A stretch of DNA of 64,000 nt. Origin: Symmetrospora coprosmae. Taxonomy: Eukaryota; Basidiomycota; Cystobasidiomycetes; Symmetrosporaceae. Of the stretch, positions 22,774 to 34,100 are shown piece by piece (the first letter of the stretch is position 1; the number at the start of each line of letters is the position of its first letter). The notes under the pieces were generated by a model, which worked only from the letters and a program-made list of their open reading frames with translations, made no database searches and was not told where the DNA came from. The stretch spans positions 124,001-188,000 of the forward strand of contig VUYT01000028.1 in assembly GCA_008802785.1 (NCBI GenBank), written 5' to 3'. The translations under genes and the position numbers were made by a program.

Positions 22774-24102
22774 CTACAGGATGCCTGGAATGACAGCTTT
22801 TCGGTCTCGCGGGAATTCCTTCATGAACTTGTCTTGGTACCATGCATGTCCCTTGAGGGCTCTCGGCAGCATGGCTGTACCGAGAGCGAGGCAGACAGGC
22901 TTAGTATAATCGACAGGTCCTCGCAACGGATCCTACTCACTGGCAATCTCAGCATAGAAGAAGAGGAACGGTGGTGTGAGATAGGTGGCCGACTCGAGGA
23001 GCTTGTTCCGTGCTGCGGGCAGGAGGACCGCGCTGGCGCTCTCGACAATTTTGCCCGCTCCTTCTGATATGATAGCAGATGCAGCATGCCCCGTGCTCGC
23101 AGCAGGTAGCGCGGGTGCAGGCGAGAGGCATGTAGCCGCAATGGCGAAACCGAGCCATTCGAACCACTCGCAGAAGTAGGCTGGAAAGCTGATCCCGCCG
23201 AGAGGCCAGTCGTATAGGAAGCCGCGAGGGATAGAGTACCGAGGAGCTGGCTTCTCTTGGCCCTTTTCGCCCTTGCTCGGCCTGCGCAAGTCATAGAGGA
23301 TCTCGTCCGAGACCAGGTTGCCTAGGAACCCAAGCGTCCAGAGGGTGAGCCCGAACCAGAAGAGCTTGCTGTGCAGAGCGACTTCGGGGACTGCTCCGGT
23401 CTTTGCTGTCAGAGGAGAAGTACGTCCGCCTAGCCAAGCGCCCATGAGATAGCCGTTGGCGAGGTTGAAGGCGACCGCTGCAGGAGAGACGCCGTCTCGG
23501 TATGGCTTCCGCGAGTACCGCGCGCATCATGGACTGACCTGATAAAGGGACGCTAATGTGCATCGGCGACCGCTTCTGAGGTGTCCGCAGCGAAGATATT
23601 GTGGAGCGGTTGATGTCTGCCGTAGGGTGTCAGTGCCTCCACCCAGGGATCGCCACTTGGCTTTGGTCGGATCGGCCTCACAGTGCACCAGATACAGGAC
23701 GGCCAGGATCTTGGTTGGCGTTGTAAGGGAAGATGCCTTGATCCATGCGTCTTGGCCGATAGAGAGGGACGAAGCGATCGACAAGGGAGACGTGTCGAGC
23801 AATGACCCGAGAAGGCTCAAGCCGAACGTCACCGGCGAGACCAGCTCCATGATGAACTGCGATCCCATGTCGCTCAGCGGTAGCGCGATCTCAGAACTGA
23901 GCGAGCAAGCACCCACCCATCCGATATTGCCGTTGACATTGAGCCTCGACTTGCTCAAGCTGAAGCGTCCGAAAGGCGCATTGACGAAATGCGTCACCGG
24001 TCCGACGAGCGATACGAGCGAAAAGACGCGATGGACACCTATGTACTGCGCTTTGGAGCCCAATTGGCCCGTAAGAGCTCGCAGAGGCGTCCAGTCGGCC
24101 AT
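22774..24102 (-). CDS. Steroid 5-alpha-reductase-family membrane enzyme
   Basis: Exons 24102-23917, 23856-23682, 23616-23539, 23477-22941 and 22874-22774 give 358 aa with several hydrophobic segments. Family blocks are clear: APFGRF near the N-terminus, GWFIMELVSP across the first intron, LYLVHYINRS across the second, RSPMHISVPL, GNLVSDEIL, RYSIPRGFLYDW, CEWFEW, and the C-terminal HAWYQDKF ending in IPGIL. These enzymes use NADPH in the ER to reduce a conjugated double bond in steroid or polyprenoid substrates. The substrate here cannot be told. The in-frame ATG at 24102 is preferred. It diverges from the F-box-like gene. Confidence 0.85.
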
Positions 24103-24582
24103 GCTTTTGTTGCGCGGTGTTGGCGACGGCGAGACCCTCTGTGTCCTCCCACTCTGCTGAGGTCGACCAGACGCACATCCCGAGCAGCGTACAGTCTGGA
24201 ATTGCACAAACCGAGACAAGAGCAGTGAGCTGTCCATGCGAAGAGTACGCAAGTGGTGCATGTTTGTCCCAACGCTGATCAGGTAGTTGCGGGTGGCCGT
24301 GTCTGACCCCTCCTGCAGACCGCCCTATAACGCCACGGACGCGCTCGACCAAAGCAGGACCTTCAGAACGGCTCGCGGCAAGGTTGGTCGATGGCGGCAT
24401 GTCCGATATACCATCAGACGACCTTACACTCCTGCTACGTAGACTGACTATCCTCCTCCCGCTACCCCTCCTGCGACTGCCCGCTCGTCCTGCTCGTCTC
24501 CGCACGGTCCCTCTCCCACTCGGTAGTCTTGACAACGGATCACAACCCTCACACACCTGCTCTGTCCGGATACTCGAAGCAG
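24103..24582. promoter_or_regulatory. Divergent promoter, 480 bp
   Basis: Shared upstream region of the reductase and F-box-like genes; CT-rich near the + strand start. No gene is seen. Confidence 0.35.
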
Positions 24583-26031
24583 ATGGCGACCTCACAGTGC
24601 CGAATCAGCGGCCCCGCGATTGGTCTGCCGACCGAGCTGTGGGAGAAGATTGTCCTCGACAGTTTCGCACCACCTCCTCAATTCAGGGACAACGGGACCC
24701 TCGAACTGTCGAGCAAGCCTGACCCACAGACCCTCAAGGCACTGTCCCTGACGTGCAAGGCGCTACGCGATATCGCCCAGCCGGCGCTCTTTCGACACAA
24801 CTGCCCTGCCGAGCCTGCCTTTGCGATCACGTTCGCCAAGAGCCCCAGGACGAACTGGCACAAGCTGTACGATGTGCTCATTGCCAACGCGGCACTCGGT
24901 CAGGCCGTACACAGCCTTGCGCTCGAACTTTCCTACCCAGGCGATCTCGCCGCCGTCGTCGCCAGCGTGCCAATGCTGTCTCGCGCCGAGATCTTCTGCG
25001 CGCGCGACGGGCCTCACCGAGAGGACTGCCGCAAGTGCCGACCCTCGCCTGATCTCCTCTGCGGGGCAGCTCGCCTCGAGCACCTCACGGTGTCGCTCAG
25101 CATCAGTCACAGCGGGCCACAAGATCACCCGATGCTCTGCATTCCTCAGAATTTCCGAGGCAACCTCAGCATCGGGTATCTCGATAATCACCTTTACGCC
25201 TACGAGGGTCGGGATGCCCCAGAGACAAAGATGCCAGCTGGAATGACGAGCTTGTTGCTCGACAACGCCAACATCGAAGGGGATTCGCTTGTCCATCTCG
25301 TCGGCTCCCAGGCGGACCAGGCACTCGTGTCCTTTTCGATGCTGAGCGTCTTCTACTCCTTGCCTGAGAGCCAGGCTATGACAGTGGGAATCATGCCGGA
25401 AGGATGGGAGAATATGCCCGACTGGGTCGACCTCTCCCCAGTCGCACACGCCTTCGGGAGGCACCTCACCTCTCTCAACATCGTATCGAGCAAGACGAAC
25501 CTGCATGATCTCATCGGTCGTTTCACGGCTCTCCAAAAACTTACGTACACTTCCCCGAAAGGGCGAAATTACAACGCCGGAACACACCAGACCCTCTTGG
25601 CCAACGTGTCTCCGACCCTGGAGGTCTTGCATCTGGATCTCTGTCACGTGGATATCTTCGGAATAGTTGCCATAGCGGCTCTGTCTCGACTTCCGCTTCT
25701 CCGACATACAACTATCGAAGTCCATGGGTCGCCTGTAGTGAGCGAGCTCGTGAGCGCTGCGGAGGGTAGCTTGAAGTGCGAGCTTCTCCGATTCCCGGCT
25801 TTCGCTTTGGACATGGAGTGTCGCAAGCGAGGCATCAAAACGCAGCCAGTCAGCTTCGTCGATGCGATTGAGGCAGAGATCCGGAAGGAGGTCGAGGCAG
25901 AGAGACGGAGGCAGGAAAGGGCAGAAAAGATCAAAGAGGCGAGAGAGGCGAGGTTCGCCGATGACGGCCCCGTGTCTATGGGAGATCCCCTTGAGGGCAT
26001 GGCTGTTCCCTCCAACTGCGCTCCGTCGTGA
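24583..26031 (+). CDS. F-box-like protein with leucine-rich region
   Basis: A single exon of 482 aa. The frame is open upstream, but 24583 is the first ATG. The N-terminus IGLPTELWEKIVLDSF followed by LSLTCKALRDIAQPALF is the degenerate F-box pattern typical of basidiomycetes. It is followed by weak leucine-rich repeats (LEHLTVSLSI, LTSLNIVSS, LEVLHLDL). The C-terminus has a charged coiled coil rich in Glu and Arg. Such proteins act as substrate adaptors of SCF ubiquitin ligases, but this is only family inference. It is intronless, unlike its neighbours. Confidence 0.7.
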   Translation: MATSQCRISGPAIGLPTELWEKIVLDSFAPPPQFRDNGTLELSSKPDPQTLKALSLTCKALRDIAQPALFRHNCPAEPAFAITFAKSPRTNWHKLYDVLIANAALGQAVHSLALELSYPGDLAAVVASVPMLSRAEIFCARDGPHREDCRKCRPSPDLLCGAARLEHLTVSLSISHSGPQDHPMLCIPQNFRGNLSIGYLDNHLYAYEGRDAPETKMPAGMTSLLLDNANIEGDSLVHLVGSQADQALVSFSMLSVFYSLPESQAMTVGIMPEGWENMPDWVDLSPVAHAFGRHLTSLNIVSSKTNLHDLIGRFTALQKLTYTSPKGRNYNAGTHQTLLANVSPTLEVLHLDLCHVDIFGIVAIAALSRLPLLRHTTIEVHGSPVVSELVSAAEGSLKCELLRFPAFALDMECRKRGIKTQPVSFVDAIEAEIRKEVEAERRRQERAEKIKEAREARFADDGPVSMGDPLEGMAVPSNCAPS

Positions 26032-26213
26032 TGCTAGCAGGTGGCATCGAGAGCAATCCGCGATTGATGTCGTTAGCCCCGTCCAGGCTGGTACAGTGAG
26101 GATGTGTCGAGGGCACGCAGAAATGCATTTCTTGACAGTATGAAATAGCACGGGACATGCCGACGAAGCGGGTGACCAGCACCTCGTTCGTACAACATCG
26201 TTCGTCGCCTACA

Positions 26214-26772
26214 CTAGCACGCACGCGCTCCAGGCGAGACACAACCCGAACCTCCGGGTACTGTAGGTATGAGGGAGCAACCTCCACTCGGAATCTCGAC
26301 GTTATTGTCATCAACATCTGGGGCGAAGCCCTCGGGGCACTCGCACCCATTATCAGTGGCAGCCGTACCTTGTCGAGATTGGCAGTCGTGTCGAATGCCA
26401 CCATTGTCGCATGAGAGTCCATCCGTACTGATGGTCCAGCCATCAATGCACTCCGTGACCTTGCAGGTGCCCTTCTGACCTAAGCCGACGTTTCCCAGCG
26501 TACCGAAATCGCATGTCATCCCTTTGTATGGCATGGTGGGGTTGCCCACGTTCTGTGAAGCCGGCCCGCGATGATTGGGTCAGTAGCTCCGGTTTGTGCT
26601 AAGCAGGCACAGTCCTACGCACATATTGCGGATCCCTATAGCAGTCGTTGACGTTTCGGCACTCCTGAGGAGCCGGGGTCGAGCGCTGCCAGTGTGATAG
26701 ACTCGCGATGCGGGCAGGCAGTGCAGCGACCAGCGCGGCACTGATGGCGAGGAGGTACGTGTACTTGAGCAT
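26214..26772 (-). CDS. Cysteine-rich secreted protein
   Basis: Exons 26772-26623 and 26552-26214 give 162 aa. A signal peptide (MLKYTYLLAISAALVAALP) is followed by CRNVNDC, TCDFG, GTCKVTEC, LSCDNGG, CECPEGFAPD and more cysteines, about thirteen in all. The pattern is reminiscent of EGF-like or dickkopf-like secreted modules, but I cannot name the family. The last 15 residues could instead belong to an unrecognised intron. It probably acts outside the cell, in the wall or as an effector. Confidence 0.6.
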
Positions 26773-27382
26773 CACGGTATCTGGGAAATCTGGCTGCAAT
26801 TGGGTGAGATGGGGAAGTGGGCGGGTGTTAATGTGGAAGTGGAGGCAAGCGAGACCCGACCGTGCTTTTATGGGCGGCCCGGCGACGCCTTGTTACGCTT
26901 CAATCCGTCAAAGAATCCTACCTCTGGGTGTGGGCTGTGTGCGCCTGCAGCATCTTGGCGTGCTCTTCACGGAACTTGGAAACAGTTGCCACTCTGCCCT
27001 TGTGACTGGGATCCTGAAAGGTAGAGCGATATCATTTGCCGCCCGTGAGCTTGCATTCCGCTCGCTCTGGTGTGCAGACAAAGGCGGACCAACATGTGAC
27101 TGTGAGCTGCGGGTGGTGCTGACGACGGTGCAGCGGCTCGCTAGCGAGCAAGGGCGGCTCCTGAAGTTGCATTCGCTTGAGAGGAAGCTCATCAGCTACC
27201 AGTAGGCATCACTGAGACACGGTCATTGCAGGGTGCGCGTTCGTCTAGAGTTGCTACACATTGGCGGTGCGCTGTACGAAAGTGGCGCGATACACGTAGG
27301 GATGTCAAAGGGAACGATCTGTCGCGGCATGGCGGAGCTTCCGACAGGCTCTGTGCAGGGTGAAGGTGGCAGATCGGTCACA
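26773..27382. other. Intergenic, 610 bp
   Basis: Upstream of the cysteine-rich secreted gene and downstream of the four-helix gene, both on the minus strand. Open frames on both strands lack domains and good starts; none is called. Confidence 0.35.
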
Positions 27383-28070
27383 TCATACTTTGCTGGCGTA
27401 GCCGTTCGGGTACGTCATCTCTTGCGTGCTAGTCCTGCTTCCCTGGTTCAGGTAGTGACCCTCGAAAGGGTGTTGGCCAGTTCGCTTGTAGTGCCTGCGC
27501 TCGTTCCACGAGATGACGGTCGCGATGGAGGTGATCCCCCTGCGGTTGCGGAATGGCAGAAACCATCAGGTCAGCGCTAGAAAGCGTCTGCCAATCTTGT
27601 GCAACTCACGCTAACGCAATGGCGAGCAGCATGACCACGACGCCCAGACCGCAATTTGCGCCGTCGCAGAATTTGGAGATTGACATTCCGGTAATCGCGA
27701 GGAGAGCGATCCAGAAGGCAAACTCGATGACGCTGAAGACGAGGTAGGCGCGCAGTGAGGCCCATCGCCGGAGCTTCTCGACCTTTTCCGTCAAGATGAC
27801 GTAGGACAGGATGACCAGTGACTTTACGGCCTGTGCAAGAGTTATGTGGGTGGGAAGTCAGTCATCATGGCGACGGAAACATGATATCCCCCACGCGACA
27901 GCACGCACGACCGTGATGCCCCAGACGTCCATGCGGGACATGGGCCGGCTGGTATTGCGCGTTGCCAAGCGAGCGATCCCGAGGATGAAGACGGCAATTG
28001 CGCCAGCGACTTGAGCATAGTGGATGAGAGTGAGCACTCGGTGCTGCTTGGCTGGAGTCCAGTTGAACAT
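27383..28070 (-). CDS. Four-helix membrane protein (MARVEL-like)
   Basis: Exons 28070-27909, 27830-27610 and 27539-27383 give 179 aa. Four hydrophobic segments are visible: HYAQVAGAIAVFILGIARL, AVKSLVILSYVILT, AYLVFSVIEFAFWIALLAI and GLGVVVMLLAIALAGITSIA. The second begins at the exon 1-2 junction, and the fourth spans the exon 2-3 junction. The size and topology fit the fungal MARVEL-like group, whose members organise membrane domains. The C-terminus is hydrophilic (FEGHYLNQGSRTSTQEM). Function unknown. Confidence 0.65.
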
Positions 28071-28587
28071 GGTTCGAGGCGTGCGAAGGAGGACAGGTGT
28101 AAGGGCGCTGAGACTGGCGAGGGTGATGGATAGGATGGAGACGAGATGAGGAGGAAAGAGGGAGGTACAGCTTGAGGAAGCCGCTTTTGAATGGTGTTCG
28201 ATATCTGCCTGGCTGGTCGTACGCACCGCATCCTGCCGCGTTGACTGTTCGAAGCTGATGAAAATGACTGGAAATCAGTGACAGAGCTCAGCGAGCCACC
28301 TCCCAGGGCCCGGTGTTGGGTCAGCAGCGGAACAGTCAGTCTCGAGCCAAGCACAGCACGGGAAGTAATACAGCGGCATGATTGTGGTGAGCATTGCGAT
28401 GCTCTTCGTGTGTAGAGTACTGATCCAGGCCGGCGGCTCGTCTGACACGGACAAGAGCTCCGTCGGTCGCCACGTGAATTCTCCCAAGAGGCAGCAGACC
28501 TGAATTGATTGACGACGGGCGGACGAGGTGGTACTGACAAGCAACATGTAGCGAGAGACATACTGATACTCCTGCCGTTCTCCCCCA
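28071..28587. other. Intergenic, 517 bp
   Basis: Promoter of the four-helix gene and 3' side of the UPF0390 gene. No gene is supported. Confidence 0.35.
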
Positions 28588-29035
28588 CTATCGTCCCTTT
28601 GCCCGCTGCTCCGGGGTGATGGCCTCTCCTCGCTCTGCCGTCTCCTTGAGGATGCTCGACAGGGCGCCCTTGACCTTGCTCGCGGCGAGCTCCTCAAAGT
28701 GGTCACCGTGGTGTTTGCTGCTCGCGCGCTGTGTGAGGGCGAGTGACATAGACAGACCATCATCAGTCTGTACCATCCTCGTGCCTTGCAGATTGCTGAG
28801 AGGCGGCGGCCGCACCTTCTTGGTCATTGCGTCGACCAGCTCCTTCTTTTTCGGCGGGATGGCTCGGGCTGCAAGAGGGGGAAGCCCGTCCGAGCGATGA
28901 GCTCCATGAGGTGGAGGAGTGAGTGCACACAGTTGCCCACGCACCGCCCTTCTTCATTGTCCCCTTGCCCTTCTTTTCTGACGCCGCAGACCGGACTTTC
29001 CCGCCTGCCGGCTTTGCCTTGAAGCCCTGGGCCAT
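28588..29035 (-). CDS. UPF0390 small basic protein
   Basis: Exons 29035-28945, 28868-28816 and 28728-28588 give 94 aa. The N-terminus MAQGFKAKP and the KGKGTMKKGARAIPPKKKE block spliced across exons 1-2 match UPF0390 (Leydig cell tumour 10-kDa protein homologues), small lysine-rich nuclear or nucleolar proteins of unknown function. The C-terminal half is an amphipathic helix (SKVKGALSSILKETAE). It shares a 253-bp divergent promoter with the SRAP gene. Confidence 0.78.
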
Positions 29036-29288
29036 GGTGATGCTGCGTGCGTGCGCGCGTCCTCTATGAAACGAGCGTGTGATGTGAGCAAGTTGGTCCG
29101 AGTGTGCACTTCCGGACGTGCTGCTGTTGCTGTCACTACTACTCCGTCTTTGCCAGAGAGGTCGGCGAGAGAACGAGGATGTGTCGAGGCGGACAATGCT
29201 CCGCTTTCGCTTTCGCTCTATCTGCTCAACGTTCAACTCGGGAAGCGATACGTTGGCTTTATTGGCAATCACTGCGCGGACGGATCTG

Positions 29289-31064
29289 ATGTGCGGGAGG
29301 TACGCATACGCATTCCACCAGTTCTCCCCTTATCCGACGTCGTCGCTGACGCACCGTCCTTAACTTGCCTGTTGCCACCACCTCGAAGGTACGCTCTCAC
29401 CGCCGGCTCCGGACATGTTCGCGCCCAAGTAGAAGACCAGATGGACGCCTACGTCGGAGCATGGGAAGACGAGGACGCCTACAATGATCGGACACAGCGG
29501 GGCTACAACATCCCTCCTCGCACCCGCAATGTCATTGTCCTGCGCGGCGGGGCCAGTGGCGGACATCTCAGGCGGAGGCATCAATATCGCGACAGCAGCA
29601 GTGACGAGACGCCCGAAGATGGTGCAGACTCGAGCAGGAGTGCAGCTGATGAAGTATCAGCATCGGCATCAGACAAGGAGGTCCCGGGCGCCCAGCTCGT
29701 CATGAAAGACATGACATGGGGATTGGTGCCGCACTGGATGAAGAGGCAGCCCGACCATGCTACCTCGCTCAAGACCATCAACGCTCGCGACGACACCATC
29801 GTCGAAGGCGGCTCAATGTGGAGGAGCATCCGCGGGCGAAAGAGGTGCATCGTCCTCGCCGAAGGCTTCTACGAGTGGCTCAAAAAGAGCAGCACCGAGC
29901 GCGTCCCGCACCACATCAAGCGCAAGGACGGCAAGCTGATGTGCATTGCAGGGCTCTATGACTCTGTGACGCAAGTGAGATCCCGCTCCGACTCACTATC
30001 TTAACACCCTCGCTAACTAGCCCTACCTTCATAGATATGAAGGCGAGAAGAAGGCGCTTGAAACGTATACCATTATCACAACGAACAGCAATAAACAGCT
30101 TAGCTTCGTTGGTGGATCCGCACTATCGAGTAGTAAACGCTGGGCGCCAAGAGTCGGCTGACAGCCATCTCGTCGCGCGCAGCTACACGACAGGATGCCC
30201 GTCATTCTCGACTCGGCGGAGGACATGCTTGCATGGCTCGAGACGCCCGCCAGCGGATCCGAAGACAACTGGTCGCATGCTCTCGCCCGCCTGCTCAAGC
30301 CTTTCGATGGCGAACTGGACACTTACATTGTCCCCAAGGAAGTCGGCAAGGTTGGGAACCAATCGGCGGACTTCCTCAAGCCCATCGCCGAACGGAAAGG
30401 CAATATCTCGAGCTTCTTCGCCAAGCAGCAGCAGAAAGCCGATAGCTCGCCCTTCAAGGAAGCAGGTTCGTCGGACGCGAAGACCGCGCAGTCAGGCGGG
30501 ACTGCACAGGGAGCCCCTGCGTCGGCTGGCAAGAAAGCCAAGGGCAAGGCGAAACTGGAGGAACGCGATGACCATGAAGGTCAGGCGAGGGACTTTGGTC
30601 TGCCCCTCAACCCAGACGACGGAGACAAGGTCAAGCCGGCCTCCCAGGCAAAGGCGGAAGGGAAGAGACCCATTGCCGGGACCACACCGACCTCTGCAAA
30701 GGGCGGGCGAAAGTCTGGCAAGGGAGCGAGCAGACCCATCGTCATTGACGACAAGCCTACGTCAGGCAAGGCTGCCGAGCCCATTGTGCTCGATGACGAC
30801 GACGATGACGGCGACGACAGAGAAGGGGCTGGCTGTGCAAGCAGTAAGGCGTCTTCGGGAGCATCTCTAAAGCGGGACAGGAAGAGTTACAATAATGAAG
30901 GCTATGAGGATGAATACGGCCCGCGCAAGAGCAAGCGAACGGAGGCGAGCGGGCAGCCAAAGGCGTTCGAGGGGCACGATTCGACAAGCAACGGCGAAGC
31001 GGATGCGGAGGGGAATGCCAAGCTGACCAACTTCTTCGAGATTAAGACCGCCGACGAAGGGTGA
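29289..31064 (+). CDS. HMCES: SRAP-domain DNA-protein crosslink enzyme
   Basis: Exons 29289-29299 (11 nt), 29389-29974, 30021-30107 and 30183-31064 give 521 aa. Exon 1 encodes only MCG plus two bases of the next codon; Cys2 is the residue that crosslinks to abasic sites in single-stranded DNA. The rest of the active site is visible: GYNIPPRTRN, WGLVPHW, LAEGFYEW with the catalytic Glu, and LHDRMPVIL with the His. The second intron is taken as 46 nt ending CTAACTAG because this keeps the frame (adding PYLHR). A CATAG 14 bases further on would put a stop codon in frame. The last 250 residues are disordered and acidic/basic, with two PIP-box-like motifs (KGNISSFF and NAKLTNFF) that could bind PCNA. 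Human HMCES also has a C-terminal PIP motif. Confidence 0.88.
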
Positions 31065-31190
31065 TATGCAATCGATATGCATGTAGCTATAGTCCCTCAG
31101 CGAGCTCTACCGGTAATGGCTCGGCCTTCGTCATCAACTGCAATCTAGGCGCAGCGAAGCGTTCTAAAGACTACACAGGACCTAACGTGC

Positions 31191-34100
31191 TCATGTGGAC
31201 GATGGCGGAGTGAGAGTATACATGCGCGCGGAATAGGCGCTTTTGAATCGGGAAGCTAGCGTCTCCAGGACGTCCAGCTGCTCCTGTGAAGCCGAAACGG
31301 TGAACTTCTGATGCTGCGGTGTCGTCTGTTGCTGCTGGAGCTGCAAGCTCTGACCACCTCCGCCAATGCCTGCCAGCACATTGGCGCCATCCGCTGACGT
31401 GCCGGTGCCGGAGGTACGCAGATACCCGATCACGGTGCGCAGGGCAATGTAGGCGTCGTCGAATGCGATACCCTGGCCGGATGTAGGAGCGCCCGTCGAA
31501 CCAAAATGAGCGAATGTGGGTGTGGACACGGTTGCGCCCGCAAAGACTTGCTGTCCTTGCCCGGCGCCGCTGACCCAGGACGCGCCACCGCCCATGCCTG
31601 GCCCCTTGCTCGCCAATACGCTGCCATCCGAGCCGATCGACACAGTCGCCCGCCGCGCAGAATGGGTCGGTGAGGGGTGCGTCGCTGTCGTCTGCGAGTT
31701 CTGCGAAGCTGATAGCGACTCCTCCTGCTCCTGGTGGAAGGGGGGAGCGCGGAAGTCTGGCGGCGCCGAGTGGATGGTGTCGGAAGAGCCCGAAGCAGAC
31801 GCTTCCCCGACGTCGATCTGCATGCTATCCCCGTTGCCCTGATCTCCGCCCACATTAAGTCCGAGACCGGTGTTCGCGTACTGATCCGTCGGGTAAGCGT
31901 CTAGTGCAGACAGCTGGCTCGGCATTGGGTCCGTATGGGACCGGTGAAGTGAGGGCAAGAAGTGCGGGCTCGAGGGGAGAGCGAGCGGTGCAGGAGCCGG
32001 TTGTGTAATCTGGCGAGTTCTAGGCGGGCGCAGGGTCGGTGTGGCCTGGAGTGCAGGAGCTGACGGGACGCGCGAGCGTAGTGAATAGCTTGATTGCGGT
32101 TGCTGCGCATCAGAGGCGGCATCTGCGCTACCGCTCGGAAAAGTGGCACCGTCAAAGTTCTGGGTGCTATGCTGGTCTATGGGACTATTGACGTTAGCCA
32201 GGCCGTGTGGATGCGATGGACCCTCCTGTTGCGGTGTGCTGTTTAAATTAAGGTGGAAGTTGAGACCAGCCTGTTGTGCTTGCTGCGCACGATATGCAGG
32301 CGGATCCCACTCGGAGGACGAAGAGGACGAAGAAGTGGTGGATGGGTATGCGTGATAGAGTGTTTGCTGCGTTGGGGTTGTCATATGAGGCGGGAGGGGG
32401 CCTGGTGCCTGCTGCTGCACCGTAAATCCTGACATCGGTGGTCCGCTCTGGATCTGCGAGTACGCAAGACTTCCGCGAGGGTCGGATGCATTTGACGGCG
32501 AGGGAAAGGGCGACGAGTCGGAGGTGGAATACGAAGAAGATTGTCGATGATGAAAGTTTGAATGCGGAGCAGCGAAAAACGAAGATTGCGAGGTGTAAAG
32601 TCCGCTTGATGAGGAGCTGTCTACCTCGGTACTGGCCATTCCTTCCTCTACATCCTCCTCGGCCAGGTCGGGCAAGCTAGCACTTGAGTTTGACATCGAG
32701 GTGGGCAGACGACTCCGCAGATCGTAGGGCGTTGCGAAATCGCTCGACGCGCCTGTACCGGCGAAGGTGCCGGTTCCGAAACTGTGAGGATAAGCCTGCT
32801 GGAAAGCTTGCATCGCTTCCCAGTCGGTCATCGGCAGCAAATGCGGCGAGTCCACGGAGCTGACGAGTCCTTCCATCGTCGGGTACTGGTATTGCTGAAA
32901 TGCATTGGGACCTCCTTGCCCTATCCGACTCTGCAGCTGGGGCTCGGGTGGTTGTAGCTGTGTTGGCTGAAGCGGCTGCTGCGTCTGCTGCTGTTGGTGC
33001 TGAGGCGCGGACTGGGCCTGATTCGGGGCCTGCACCGAGTCATCGACCTCTTGAGCACTGTATGGCCCGCGATGACGGACTGTGACTCGCATGGGCTCTT
33101 GTAGCAGCGGATTTGGCGGAGGATCCAACGAGAACCAACCCTGTCGGTAACCTCCGCGCTCTTTGTAATTGTCCAGCCATCCCGCGCTTGCCTTGAACTG
33201 GGTATGATCAATACCCATGCTCTCTGCGATCTCGCGTGCCTTCTGGCAGACAACTGCATCGGGTGTGCAGATTCCCGCTCTCGTCTGCTCTCGACCCCAT
33301 TCACCAAGCAGCTTCTCCATATCTGGATGGCGCCCAATGCGGCCGCGACCTATCCGCGTATGCGTTGTGTTGGTCCCGTGATTAGGGATGCGCGATGAGA
33401 CTGGACTGGGAGCTGGCGCTACAGACGATGCAGATACAAGTGGCTGCCCTGCATGCGCTTGCTGCTGACTTGCTGCGGGCCTATGCTGAGCTGGCGTTTG
33501 CGTGGCCAGGGACCCCGCATCAAAGCCAAAGCCGGCGCCGGATGCCGGGTGAGATGCGTGTAGCTGCTGCGGACCAGAGAAGCCCTGATGACCTGGCTGC
33601 TGAGCTTCTGACACGGCGTACTCCCATTGTCCGCTGGAATATTGCTGTTGGCCATATCCCTGAGGATAAGCTGTGCTGAATTGCGCGTTCTGACTGGCCT
33701 GCCTCGAATCCCTCGCCATCTGTGTCTGCATGCGCGCAGCCATGTGCCGCAATGGATCGTCGTCCGCGTCTACTCTGACCATACCGGAGGCAGCTTGAGG
33801 CCCTTTCGCCGCCAACGAAGACATCGGATTGCCATCGAGACTGGCCGAGGCGGAGCTCGACGTTCCAGTCGGGCTAGAAGGACGCGACGATGAGCCAGTT
33901 GACGACTGTGTGCCATCTTCCTGTGTGGTCGAGGTCGGACCTAGCCACCTGTGCTTTTGCTTCAGGATTTTCGAGACCGTAGACCGCTCAACATTGAATT
34001 GCAGCCCGACGAGCTCGTGTCGGAGATCCGGATTGCGCGCGGCGTATTCGCAGAGCTTACGACGGTCTGCATCGCTTAATCGGTTATTGCGTTTGTGGAT

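Noticed and set aside
24529-24582. N-terminal extension of the F-box-like protein
   Set aside because: The extension begins at TTG rather than ATG; the first ATG is 24583.
24763-26151. 462-codon frame antisense to the F-box-like gene
   Set aside because: Mirrors the codon bias of the intronless sense gene; no plausible start or domain.
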